Positions 10,600 to 21,826 of a DNA stretch of 64,000 nucleotides are shown piece after piece (the stretch's first letter is position 1; each line of letters begins with the position of its first letter). The stretch is from Cavia porcellus (taxonomy: Eukaryota; Chordata; Mammalia; Rodentia; Caviidae), in contig NW_026947503.1 of the NCBI RefSeq assembly GCF_034190915.1, positions 23,146,532-23,210,531 on the forward strand, in the 5' to 3' direction. The notes below the pieces were generated by a model. That model did not search any database and was not told the origin of the DNA. It was given only the letters and a program-made list of their open reading frames with translations. The position numbers were made by a program, and so were the translations under genes.

Positions 10600-12020
10600 A
10601 AATTTGTGTGTATTTATGACTTTCTACATGCCAAAGACTAAAACTAGGCCCATATTGCTCACTATGAATTGAACTAAAATAAAAATGGTTAAAAGATTTA
10701 AATATTAAAACAGAAACATTACATCTGCTGGAAGATACAATGGATAGAACTCTTGAAGATATTGGTATAGGTAAAGTCTGTATGAACAAAACTCTGATCA
10801 CTCAGGAACTATCACAAATAATCAACAACTGGGATGTCATCGTATTAAAAACCTTGCACAGAAAGAGAAACCACCAAAATAATGAAGAGACGACTCACTG
10901 TGGGAAAAAAATGTTCACCAGCTGTTGCTTAGTCAAAGGACTACTACCTAGAACATATAAGGAACTCTTATATTTACAGACCTAATCCAAAACGGAGCAC
11001 CTGAAATAGATACTTCTTAGATAAAGAAGTAGAAATGGCAAATAGATATATTAAAAATACTCAGCACCACTGGTCATTCAAGAAATGCAAATTAAAACAA
11101 TAATATATTCCATCTCACTTGAGAGAGAATTTTTTAAGAAAACTTAAATTTATTTATTTATTTATAAATAAATTTAATATATATATTTAATATAATAAAT
11201 TTATTTATTATAAATTTAATTTAATTTATTATCAAGCAGTCAACCAATAACAAATGCTAGTGAGACCGTGGAGAGAAAAGAAACCATTTCCACTGTTGGT
11301 GAAAGTGTAGACTGGTGCAGCCACCGTGGAAATTAGTGTGGAGATCTTCAAAAGCCTAGAACTAGAGGTTATATTAAACCCAGCTATTTGCCTTCTTGGT
11401 TGTCTTCTTAAAATAATTAAAATCAAAAAACCATATATGTTTACCAAACTTCATAGGGGCACAGTTTGTAATAGCTAAATCTTGGAAACAGCCAGAATGT
11501 CCATCAACTGATAAGTAGATAAAGAAGATGCGGGGTGTTTTTTATACATAGAGTACTACTCTGGTATAAAGAAGGATAAGCTTGAGACATTTCTAGTTAA
11601 ATGCATGTACGCTGATACCATGCTTTTAAGTGAAATAAATTGGGCACACATGTGTAAATGTCACATTGTTCCTCTGCCAAACTGAAAGTGTAAATAAGAA
11701 TCAAAATGTATAATAGATAGTGTGAAATGTGAAGCAAATGTTCAAATAAGAAGGGAAACTAGGGAGTAGGGAGGGCCAAATGAGGGAGGGAGAAATAATT
11801 GAGAAACAATGTTTCTTTTATAGTGTTCAGTTTTGGCTTGATTTTGCTATACCTGATTGAATGAACAACTATTGTGAAGATAACAAGATATACTATGGCA
11901 TCTATTATTGTTATTCTGGTGTCCTTCTCTGAAGTTCTGTAGCAGTTTCACTGCACTGTCTTTATTGGCTTTGTTCTGTCTTATTTTGTGGCATTTTACT
12001 ATCTTTAAAAATTAAAAAAA
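10600..12020 (+). mobile_element. 5'-truncated L1 (ORF2 C-terminal third and 3' UTR)
   Basis: Follows the L1 order from the region after the reverse transcriptase to the 3' end. An 81-codon open piece at 10740-10985 carries ORF2-like GKVCMNKTLI and LLPRTYKELL, later come the CTTCAAAAGCCTAGAACTAG and AGCTAAATCTTGGAAACAGCC blocks, the GTGAAATAAATTG block, and the 3' UTR. About 85 bp of almost pure A/T with palindromic character (11148-11231) interrupts it. The 3' end carries one full 3' UTR module (AACTATTGTGAAGATAACAAG) of the kind repeated at 2.9-3.3 kb. Many stops; not functional. Confidence 0.88.
11148..11231. repeat. AT-rich palindromic low-complexity tract inside an L1
   Basis: TTTATTTATTTATAAATAAA and similar self-complementary A/T runs lie between two segments that are contiguous in L1 ORF2. 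It looks like a local expansion or insertion. Confidence 0.65.
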
Positions 12021-13720
12021 TAAAATAAAGTAAGGATGGGAAGAAGGGTTGAAGGAATGATATGGCAGTGGGTAAAAGAAAAAGAATCCAGTTATATCGT
12101 GTTCAGGTATGAATGCCTTATAGTGAATGTGATCCTAAAATGTACCAATAAATAATTTTTAAAAGTTTATGTGTATTTAATACAAAATGCTTTATTACAA
12201 GTCATTTAGACACTTGCATTCTGAACAAGAAAATTTGCTATAGTATAAGATACAACCTCCAAACATTTCTGTAATGGTAACATTTAAAAGCACTTACTTT
12301 TCATAGAAAACAGTACTTATGTGATACTTTTGTTTAAATGCAGAAATCTCCATAAAGTCATATAATGTATAATAAAAATAACCTATGAATTATAAAATAT
12401 AAGGCATATAAATGTCATTTACTCCATCCCTTTTACAAACCTACTCTTCCTTAGCATGAAAATTTGTCTCAATATACTGAAGTGTAACAAAAATAGAAAC
12501 TATAATAAGGATACTCTCAGCTGACCTGTTCAAGGTATTTTCCAGTAGTATCTTTTGTCAGTAGTAGACTTTCTATGAATCAAAAGCAGGCAGACAGGCA
12601 CACACTCTGATTCACAGCATAAACTGTGCATTTGTGTCAACAAAAGCCTCGTAAAACGAGTCTTTGTTGTTCACTGGGATTTGAATCAGTACACATGCTT
12701 TTTAACATCTGTGACTGTCAACATTTTTATAACCTCTCAGTGGAAGTTAGCAGTGGCCAAAGGAGACCATCTTTATTTTGTTTTTAAAGGAAGACATGAA
12801 AACATGTTCATCAAAGCTCATGGAGCATATCTATAGAGCTAATAAGAGACAAGTTTTAAATTTTTTCAACACCTTATCTACAAAGTTGTCAGGGAATTTA
12901 CTCAGAAAGATATTCTCTTTTTCTTTTTATTTCTCTTTTTTAAATTTTACTTTCTGAGAGTCATAGAGAGCAATTCAGTTTGAATTTGAATTACAGAATT
13001 AATTCCTAACATTCTCAGTAAAATGCCCATAGCATCTGTGGCCTTGGGCAATTTATGTGACTACTCTTACAATCAAATCCTCCCAAATGTACACTAGAAT
13101 AACTCCTAATAACCTGATACATATAACAATCTCCTTTAGTATTACTGGTAACGTACTGACAGTTTTAATCAAGTAGGAGATAGACTTCTGCAAGTAGGAG
13201 ACAGATCATTCAGCAATATGATTCTGAAAACTGCTCAATGGCTACAAGCGACAAAACTTATTCAAAACTCCAGTGTGCCACAGATGCATTAAAATGCAGT
13301 GTAGAGTAGACACAACAAATCCTTATCAAGCATCATATAATATGCACTAGAGTTTTAGGCAATTTATAATCGTTTGATAAATAGTGAATATTTGTGCATA
13401 CATTTGGATATAAAAAACACTGTGCTGTGAAATACACTGAAAACTGAATATCGTAGCCTCATTCTAATTGTATTATTAAGTAGTCATTCATTTTTCTTAA
13501 AAAATTTACCCTTTTTTATGCTACTAATCAATGAACAGAAGAGTCTGCCAATCTTATTTTCACTAAGCATTGGTATTTTCTTTTCTGAAAAAATAGAGAG
13601 TAGGCATTTAAATTCAAATTCACATTTAATATAGTTAAACCATCTCCTTAATTTAGAAACTATCTCAAAGATGCATTTTATATTAACTGAGAGGTAAAAG
13701 CTAACAATATTTCATAAGGG
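12021..13720. other. No gene; possible MIR
   Basis: No coding region supported. The segment near 12960-13110 (TCTGTGGCCTTGGGCAATTT, ATGTGACTACTC) resembles a MIR core on the plus strand, low confidence. The rest is AT-rich and unassigned. Confidence 0.4.
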
Positions 13721-14017
13721 TTAATGCTAAAATAAAATTATTCTCACGAATATAATGGCAACTTGCTATATGAGAAATTTAAAATCTTTTCTACCTTTGT
13801 GACATAAGTGATTTATATCACAAGTTTGGGGGGAAAGTTGTACTGGGTTTATTTGAAGAATTTGATTCAATTTTGCTGAAAATGTGCACAGTTTTCATAT
13901 ATTCAAACTTCTTTTCACATTAAGTAGGTTCCTGAGTTGCCTGAATTCCACTTTTTAAAAGATGAAGTAGATGTGCCTTTTGCTTCTCCATCTTTTCCTC
14001 CCAATTAGTACAACTAA
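13721..14017 (-). repeat. Copy 1 of a 297-bp duplicated sequence
   Basis: Nearly the same sequence recurs at 14515-14811 at a constant offset of 794 bp, with only scattered substitutions. On the minus strand it can be read as a short coding end, TNWEEKMEKQKAHLLHLLKS, running on to a stop near 13920. A candidate polyadenylation signal AATAAA (complement at 13848-13853) lies downstream. Immediately upstream on the minus strand, CACAGTTGTTAG is acceptor-like. This could be a duplicated terminal exon with 3' UTR, or simply an unclassified repeat. I do not recognise the protein. Confidence 0.6.
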
Positions 14018-14514
14018 CAACTGTGAATGTATAAAAAGACACTAAAAGCTGGAAATAAGGCAGCAGATCAGACAGGAAAACTACAATCTGAAGAATGACA
14101 CAGTGGTAAATCTTCTGGGTTTTCTTTTTGTCTTTTATATCGTGGATTTGTACCTGGAGAAATTGGAAACCCAGAAACATCAAGGGCAACTGTAGGAAAA
14201 GACCCCATAGACCTGCTCTTTCAATCCCAAGGATCAGAAAAGGTACAGCCTAGCAAGAAAGAAAAGTTTTAGATAAGTGCAACCAAATATCAGAGACAAC
14301 CCTACTTGACCTCTGCCTCCTAATAGCAAGGCCCAGACACTCACACTCACCCAGCGATAATGAGGTACTCTCTCCTCTGCTGCTGTACAGGGCCAAAAAA
14401 GACCTCGTGGGAAATAAACGAAGAAAAAAAGACTTCCTTTGAGTTGAAACTCTCCTTTTAGTGAGGCCAATTCCTTCCAAATACCCTCATAATAAGACAG
14501 TTCTGCCTTAAGAT
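14018..14514 (-). other. Spacer between duplicate copies, possible decayed exon material
   Basis: This has higher GC than the surroundings at 14280-14410. Two overlapping minus-strand open frames of about 76 codons occur, and a GGTGAGTGTG donor-like string is seen on the minus strand (complement near 14347-14357). No family recognised, and coding status is undecided. Confidence 0.25.
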
Positions 14515-14811
14515 TTAATGTTAAAATAAAATTATTCTTACTGTAATATTGGCAACTTGCTACATGAGATATTTAAAATCCTTTCTACCTTTGTTACATA
14601 ATTGATTTATATCACAAGTTTGAGGGGAAAGTTGTACTGGGTTTATTTGAAGAATTTGATTCAATTTTGCTGAAAATGTGCACAGCTTTCATATATTCAA
14701 ACTTCTTTTCACATTACCTGGGTTCCTGAGTTGCCTGAATTCCACTTTTTAAAAGATTAAGTAGATGTGTCTTTTGCTACTCCATCTTTTCCTCCCAATT
14801 AGTGCCACTAA
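14515..14811 (-). repeat. Copy 2 of the 297-bp duplicated sequence
   Basis: Matches 13721-14017 without a net length change. Here the minus-strand frame is broken by a TAG where copy 1 encodes a lysine (TNWEEKME then stop). The AATAAA complement lies at 14642-14647. Upstream on the minus strand the open frame continues to about 14989 and carries a hydrophobic stretch (AGIGMVSALMLVRAVIEILV), which differs from what lies upstream of copy 1. Confidence 0.6.
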
Positions 14812-14993
14812 GGCCCAGTAAGGAATCAGAACTCTTGTACCTATCCAGTAACAATGAAGGGAGCTTCTCACTATTCTGCCTAAAGTTCTTCATGTCAGTG
14901 AAGGAGACAAGAATCTCGATCACAGCCCTTACTAGCATTAATGCCGAGACCATCCCTATCCCTGCTGGTGTGGTGTCCAAAGTAGTCAAGTAA
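14812..14993 (-). other. Unidentified open segment with a membrane-like stretch
   Basis: A minus-strand open frame (14777-14989, 70 codons) joins this block to copy 2. It starts MTTLDTTPAG, contains about 18 hydrophobic residues, then a polar part, and ends at the stop in copy 2. It could be a pseudogene remnant of a small membrane protein, or chance. No gene symbol can be given. Confidence 0.2.
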
Positions 14994-15409
14994 AATAAAA
15001 CCTTGAAATTAGATGGAAGGCTCTATAATATAAACTACATATATCCAGATTTCAATTTTTATAAGTTATTTTTTACCAAAGAGTGAATAAATCAGAATTT
15101 ACAAACAAAAAGACAATCAATACATATGAACATTGAGAAGACAGATTTTTTACTTGATAAAAATGTTCAAGGAGTCATCATAAAAATGCTTCCAATAGCA
15201 AGTATCACCTTAAACAACAGAAAATATAGTCTCAGGAAAAAATTAGAGAATATGTGAGGAACAATCAAATGGAAAATTTGAAAACTAAAAAGTACAATAA
15301 CAAAATTTTAAAAACTCACTGGATGGGTTTCATATAGGGTAAATAAACTCCCAACCTACTAGATGTCTGCTATGAGTTCATGTTCTCTAAAAGCAAAGAA
15401 TGGATTTTA

Positions 15410-15985
15410 GGAACAATGGAAGTTAAAAGTAAAATATATTTATTTGAGAAAAAGAAAGCTTCTGTCTTGAGAGAGAGAGACAAGGGGTTTCAAGTGGGTT
15501 GCCAAAGACTGTCTTTTCTAAAGATTTTATAGAGTAAAACCAAAAGTGAGGTGGGTTCAAGATAGAAAAAAATGGGAACTCACAAGGTGGGCATAAGGAG
15601 GGACAGAACTGTGGTCTACCAATAAGATGAACTGCTCACATAAAATTGATTAAATCAAGGACAAATGGGGAAGCAAGTCACATATCAAGCTGGCACGCAC
15701 AAAGACCTGAAGGAAGTTTGGATAGTGACTCCTGGCATCCTTAGGGTGATAGAGATTTGTTTAGAATATCAGTCCTTGATGTTTATCCTTAGGACACATG
15801 TGGGTGCATTTGTTTGACCTTTTATCTTGAGATCTGGCCCACAACTGAGATGTCTGTCTCCCCCCGCACCGTCCCCACCGCAGGTGCAAGGTATTTCATG
15901 TTCTGCACTTTGAGGGCCTGACCCTGTCTGACTACCTATAATAGTTTTATCTAACTCAACTCCCTGTAAAAGGTTCAACAGCAGA
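15410..15985 (-). mobile_element. LTR-like element (endogenous retrovirus, class uncertain), antisense
   Basis: Read on the minus strand: a GC-richer U3-like part, a TATA-type box TCTATAAAATC (complement at about 15524-15534), an R-like stretch with CTTTGGCAACCCACTTGAAA, a CT-rich run, and a polyadenylation signal CAAATAAATA just before the end. That order is typical of a retroviral LTR. No gag, pol or env-like coding sequence lies next to it, so it is probably a solo LTR. Confidence 0.5.
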
Positions 15986-16189
15986 ATGAAGGAAACAGAG
16001 GAGAAAATTAATGAACTTAAAAGACTAGAGAAATTATCCAAGTTAAACAACAGTTGGAAAATAAATTGAAAAGGGGACATACTATTAGTCACTTAGAAAA
16101 TGCCAAGAAAATATCTAGATTTTATGTCAGGATAACAAAGCAGAGAGAGGAAGGATTTGGGAATGGAAAAATTAGCCAAAAAATAAAGA

Positions 16190-16668
16190 CTGAAAACTTT
16201 ACAAGTTACATTCTGTAACTGTAATGATTGACTGATTGTGTCTTCTTGAGAAGTTTACAAATTTGACTAACAGTGCACAGCATTTCTATATGCCAGGATG
16301 TAAAAGACCCCCTCCAGAGTAGCTGGTGGGCTGGATGGTATAAAGGGGAAGTGAGGAAGGACAGATCTCTTTCTGTTCAGAGGCGTTCCAGCCTTCACCT
16401 TTAGTAGAGACATCATCTCCTGGCTCCGAGCACTTACTCTGCAGCTTCCAGTGTGGATCTTTCAGCCTTCTGGAGTAGACTCTGGCTTCCACTTCACTAC
16501 AGACTCAATGGCCTCCTAATACGGACTTGCACAGGACACTGCTGTGAGTTCCACCACTTGGACTGGATCCTTCGGTCTCCAGTGTGCAAAAACTCTCTGC
16601 ATGCTTCTTCATCCAACTTTCTGGGTGACCATCATAAGCCAATATTGTAATGTCTTATACATATAAGT
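16190..16668 (+). mobile_element. LTR-like element, main part
   Basis: A TATA-type box GGTATAAAGGGGAAG near 16338 is followed by a transcribed-region-like, pyrimidine-biased stretch with repeated GGACTTGCACAGGACACTGC-like phrases. The element then runs through AGCCAATATTGTAATGTC to TTATACATATAAG. Such 3' phrasing matches old ERVL-type LTRs that end near GTTCTGTTTCTCTGGAGAAC. That ending appears at 17215-17250, after about 540 bp of other sequence. Confidence 0.45.
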
Positions 16669-16689
16669 TAAGGACCATGAATTATAAAT

Positions 16690-17204
16690 AGAGTCTAGGG
16701 GTGTCCAAACTTGTCCTTGTCCTGCCCTTTGGGCCAGATTGAGTTGAAGAAACTCCCCACTGTTTTCTGGTCACAGCTGGAAGCCCTAGGGCTAATGGCT
16801 TCTATGGTGCCACAGGGCAAGCTGAGACCTGCTAAAGAAGAGAAGGCACAGTACCTACTACAGAGGATAGAGACCCTGGGAAAACTACAGTTTTCCTTAT
16901 TGCCTCCCTGTCTCATCCTTGTTCTTGTCCTTGCAATAATGTTTTGATCTTTTAGACCACTATAGTCGCCATCAGTGCTCCCAGAAACATCCACTGCCCT
17001 TCGCCCATTGTTCTTGACTTAGATGTAATGAATACCACCCAAAAGTCTGGGTGCCTGTGGCCTTTTGTTCCTCAAGAGCAATTGGTTGTCCCAAATCCCT
17101 AAAATGTACCCTTCTATTTTTGTTCCTTGTTTTTTCTTTCCTTCTGCTCAGAGCCTCATAACTCCAGGCAGGAGAGTATAACCCACTCCAGTGGTCTCCA
17201 ATAT
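16690..17204. other. Unassigned block separating the two parts of an LTR
   Basis: Moderate GC and open frames on both strands (plus 16711-16947, minus 16695-16994 and 16972-17250), none with a recognisable domain. Its position between the body and the apparent 3' end of the LTR suggests an insertion. No target-site duplication was found by eye. Confidence 0.35.
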
Positions 17205-17250
17205 TTGTATCTGGTGTTCTATTTCTCAGGTAAAACACTGACTGACACAA
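17205..17250 (+). mobile_element. Probable 3' end of the LTR begun at 16190
   Basis: GGTGTTCTATTTCTCAGGTA and AAACACTGACTGACACA correspond to the common LTR ending GGTTCTGTTTCTCTGGAGAA / CCCTGACTAATACA. Confidence 0.45.
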
Positions 17251-17699
17251 TAACCTTTTTCTTTTATATGACAGTAATGTTTGACTGAATTAGTCCAATT
17301 TTATGTTTTTCAGGTTGTCTTACATTTGTATTTTTTCGTACACTTAAGAGTATGCTATATTTAGGAATACATGAAAATAAAAAAAACTATTGATATGCAA
17401 TGATATATTAAGAAACAAAAATTTTAAAAATAAGAAAGAAGTGCATATCTAGAAATAGTATAGTCTGATCCATATCTAAGAAAACTACAAATTAAAAATT
17501 TACAATATTACTAAAGTAAATATTAGAGTTATTTCTATTGTATCAAATAAATATTTTTGAATCTTTTTATTTATTCTTTTGGCTACCTGTGTGTATTCTA
17601 TGTTAGCTCATTTAATGCACTAGGAAAAAATAACAAATCATTAACAATAATAAAATTCTCTACAGAGAGCAATTATTCATCTTATCCTATTTACTAAGT

Positions 17700-17855
17700 A
17701 CTGTTTTCAGTATTTGTATTATCACACATAATCTTTAAATGACTCTAGTTATGCTGCTATAATCTTATTTATGGATGAATAAAGTGAGGCAGAAGGCAGT
17801 TAAAAACCTGCCCGTGATCATATTTTAACTGGCAGAGCTAGTAATCCAAGCAATC
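17700..17855 (+). mobile_element. MIR SINE
   Basis: TTATTTATGGATGAATAAAG, GAGGCAGAAGGCAG, CCTGCCCGTGATCAT and CTGGCAGAGCTAGTAATCCA follow the MIR core order (ATGAGGAAACTGAGGC ... CTTGCCCAAGGTCA ... GGCAGAGC). Confidence 0.65.
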
Positions 17856-18510
17856 AAATTTCAATAAGTTACATTAGATCTCAAAAGCATCTAGTATATG
17901 AAACATGGGTGATTATTTTCTAAAAGATCTTCTTACTAGTAATGACACAAAACTTTTTAATTTTTATCATTTTAATGAATGAATAAAATATCATTAGCAT
18001 ATGTTTACATCACATTAGTTAAGAAGCATATTAGCAGGCTTAGTAACCCAAAAATACCAGTCATGCATACGTAAAATATCAAAGAAGTAAAGGAAAGTCT
18101 TTCCTATTTTTCCCCTAATATCTTGCCTGATCAAATTAGCTAAAAGTATGAATTTTAACAAAGAAACTAACATTTAATGCAGAAGTTTTCAGAATTACTG
18201 ATGATTATTTCTAAAGTGCTGAAGGAAATTGATAAGCTTTTCATAAAAAATTTGTTCTTAGTAATTATAGCACTAATCTTACATGATAGTTGCATCATTT
18301 TATCACTTGAAGAAAATTGCATACAAAATTACTCAAAGAGTTTTAATGTTCAGGAACAGACAGAATAGCACTATAATTTATGACTTTATAGAGATGTTTT
18401 AGACAAATATGACAGAGCATAATTATTTTCCATATGGTGGTTTTATCCAAACTCTAATAGAATTTATTCATATGCTCATCACCCTTCATACAGAATTTCA
18501 TATTTACTCT

Positions 18511-18575
18511 CTTTTCTTTTTGCATTACTTTGTTCTTCTGGTCATGACCAGAACAAAGTATTACAAAAAGAAAAG
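18511..18575. repeat. Long imperfect palindrome
   Basis: Left arm CTTTTCTTTTTG..ACTTTGTTCT..TGGT pairs with the right arm ACCAGAACAAAGTA..CAAAAAGAAAAG around a short CATG centre. The arms are about 29 bases with two small mismatched spots. Could form a hairpin or cruciform. Confidence 0.85.
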
Positions 18576-19117
18576 AACTATTAACATGATAATCTCTATA
18601 GAAAAATATCAGTATGAAGTACAGGTACTATAAGAATACAAATAAAACAGTAATGCACCCTGGTAAATTAGGAATTTGGGGAAAAATTAATAAAAATAAT
18701 CACATTTGATGTATGGCTTATGGAAGTCTGCTAATTAAACAAATTATAGAACAGAAATTTTTCTGGCATAATATAAGGAATGGCATAAAGGTGCTAATAT
18801 TCTTTGCGGTATTTATAAATCAAAAATGACAATCTAGTGTGATTATACACAGGGATCTTCCGGTCAGGGACAAGTTGGAAATAAGAAGAGCAACCTATTG
18901 TCATAGCCAGGAATACAATGAAGGGCCTCGTGTGGTCGGCTGAGAGGTTTGAACTTAGTTCTCTCTACAGTTGTTGAAAAAGGTAATTCATGACAGGATA
19001 TAGCAAGCGATTTTTAAAAAATATAGTCGTAGGCTTAAATCAGGACCACCATCTGTTTTTTGAAGGAACTTTTAAAAATAGAAAGAAGGTTAATATTTCA
19101 TCAAATTCAGATGTTAA

Positions 19118-19262
19118 TAATTAAGTTTTTATTGGAGCACAGGCACATTTGTTTATACATTGCTTACAGTTGGTTTTCATTTACAAAACAGATTTGAGTA
19201 CCCATGACAGAGACCGCATAGCCACAGTCTCTACTATTTGTCATCTGTGTCTTTGCAGAATG
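19118..19262 (-). mobile_element. MER5A-type hAT DNA transposon fragment
   Basis: TTTTTATTGGAGCACAGGCA, CATTTGTTTATACATTGC, GACAGAGACCGCATAGCC and CTACTATTTGTCATCTGTGTC track the complement of MER5A in order (TTGGAACACAGCCA ... GACAGAGACCGTATGGCC ... TTTACTATCTGGCC). Non-autonomous and decayed. Confidence 0.8.
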
Positions 19263-19269
19263 ATATGAG

Positions 19270-21229
19270 CTAGAAAAGACACTGGAAATATTGAGAACTA
19301 TGTGATAAAGCCATTAGAATTGGCCGGTTAGTTATATTTACTCCAGGATAAACAACACGGTAGATACAAAAGAAGTACATATTTGAGGCCCCTAAGTAAT
19401 AGAGCCGACAGGGGTTCTTGACTAAATGAAAGTGAGGAGAGAAAGAAGTCATTCAGTACAAGACATACAGATATGCTCTAGACAACAAATGTAAAATCTG
19501 AAAAGACATTAACATAAGTTGCCGTAAAATAAGTATAAAATACCTTATAATATGTTTAAATATTGTAAGAAGTGAAAATGAAGCTACTTACAACAAAGTG
19601 TGATAAAAAATCATTTTCTTAATCAGTCAATAATTCATCAATACATGTATTCAGGATAAAGTGTGAACTAGACATATGCTGGGTATAAGATAAAACAACC
19701 CGTTTTGAACTCTTCTATAACGCAATTCTTTGAACACAAATATATTATTTTAAATGGCTAAAATGCAATTTAATTCATGATTTCTAAGGATGCAAAAGTC
19801 AACATCTTCCTTGTTCTCAGGGAGCATTCCACCAAGTATTTTCTGATTTGCAGCAATAAACCACCTTTCATGCACTTTTAAGGAAATATTTAACAGTGGT
19901 AAAATAATCCAGTGGATTATTTATAGAGATGTGCTAATTATTCTGTGTGATAATTTTCCCCATTGTGTAAGTTGGGGACAAAAATAACTACAGATTTCTG
20001 AGAGATTTTATCAATGGATATTTTTCTATGCTTGTTTATTTAATTTATTAATGAACCAGAGGGAACAACAAGCATGGGGGCCTACTTTTGAAAATGAAGG
20101 ATAAAGTGAAAGAGGACCCCTCTAAGGGGATGAAAAATGAGTTCAAGAACGCAAAAGTAATGAAAGGTAGACATAGTGAGACTGTGATAGACACTAGGTC
20201 AGTAGTGGGTGACCTATAGGGGCATATAATATACTTTTTTTTTTCAAATACTTCTATAAACTATTAGAATCACTAAAATCTGCCAGTTTTCCACGGCCTC
20301 TTCTTGGTTCCTTGTGACCCTAAGCCAGTGTTTAGGTAAAACCTACAGAGTACCTTGGGATATCAGAAAAGACTGAGAATCAACAATCAGGACAAAAGAC
20401 TCTTCTACCCCCTCCCTGCCCCTTTCCCCAGTCTTTACAACAGCAGGAAAGAGCTTGGCTTTTCTTGGCTATGCTAGGTGTATGTCTTGCTGCTATATCT
20501 GCAAAATAAAACAAAGAATGTCATCAAAAACTGGAAAACAGCGGACACTTTAATTCTCATCAATAAATAAGATATGGTCTCAGCTCTTAAAGGACTTATA
20601 GTCTTGGCTTTAAAGGACAGTAGAATCCAACTTGTTCTAAGCTACAGGGCGAAGATTCAGCAGAGGCAAGACAGTGAAAAAATTCCAGATCATGCAGGAT
20701 TTATAATTTTTTTCTTTAATTTGAAGGATAAAAGTGATTTCTTTATTACTTATTTATAATGTACTTATAGAACACAAGAGATTTATAGATTGGGAGCTTC
20801 TTCTATAAAGTAGAAGAACAAAATGTGCTAAGTCTTCACAGATGTGAGACCAGAAAGATATTCTATGGGAAAAAAATGAAACACAAAAATTTATTTTCAG
20901 TTCCTAATTTGAAACCAGTAACAAGGTGGCATATTTTAATTCTATAAAATCACTTTCAGTCCATGAAAACCTATCACTATCAAAGCACCACATATTGCCA
21001 CAGTCTAAAACTGTATTTCTAAATGTTTGGCTACAAATAAAGTATTTGAGTCATATGGTTGTAAAACACCTTGCCTTTTATAATCCAAAAGTTTTCAAAG
21101 ACTCTTTTAAAGTTGATATTTGCCTAAGAGTAATGTGAACACAAAATGATGATAACAAGTGTCTTGTATTTATAAAAATATAGCTTAAATGATTTTCAAA
21201 AGTTAATTTTATTTTTACATTTTAGACAT
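19270..21229. other. No gene recognised
   Basis: AT-rich with small open frames lacking motifs. A short C-rich run lies near 20409-20430. No repeat family that I can support. Confidence 0.5.
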
Positions 21230-21826
21230 ACATAATGATCACATTCATCATAAGGAATTTGTCTGAGTCCGTAATATATATTGATTCTTCTTTTTCCCAA
21301 ATTCTCCCTTCCCTTAAACTCATCTTCCCCTCCTTCCTTACAAAGCTTTGTTTTCAATTTTTTCTTCTATTCTTTCTTTCCTTCCTCATTCCCCCTCCTC
21401 CGTTCCCATTCTCATTTGAATATTTTTTTCTCACTTCCAAATATTGATCATCTGTTTTGGTCCTTATTTACCTTTTCAGTTTCTCACACAAGAGAAACAG
21501 TGTGATATGTAAATGTGCGTCTGATTTATTTCACTTAAAAGTATGGTCTCAAGCTAAATTCATTTAGCTATGAATGTCTCAAGTTTATCCTTCTTTATGG
21601 CAGAGTTGCACTTCATTGAATATAAAAACCACATTTTCTTTAGCCAATCATCTTCTGAGAAGCATCTGCGCTGTTTCCAAGATTTAGCTATTACAAACTG
21701 TGCCACTATAAACATGGGTATCCATCTACTGCTATGGTATTATACTTTTAATTCTTTTGGGAAGATACCAAGAAGGGGAATGGTTGGATTAAATGGAGCC
21801 TCTCTAGTTCTAAATGGATTTTTTAA
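21230..21826 (-). mobile_element. L1 3' end, antisense
   Basis: A pyrimidine-rich tract (21302-21425; the purine tract of an L1 3' UTR read from the other strand) is followed by CTGATTTATTTCACTTAAAAG, GTCTCAAGCTAAATTCATTTA and CCAAGATTTAGCTATTACAAA, the complements of the 3' UTR and ORF2 C-terminal blocks. Broken frames. It ends where another L1 3' end begins. Confidence 0.82.

Larger units (their letters stand above)
17251..19115. other. No gene; MIR and palindrome inside
   Basis: AT-rich. It holds a MIR-like segment (17700-17855) and a long palindrome (18511-18575), listed separately. Short open frames at 18177-18368 and 18409-18633 have no recognisable features. Confidence 0.5.
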
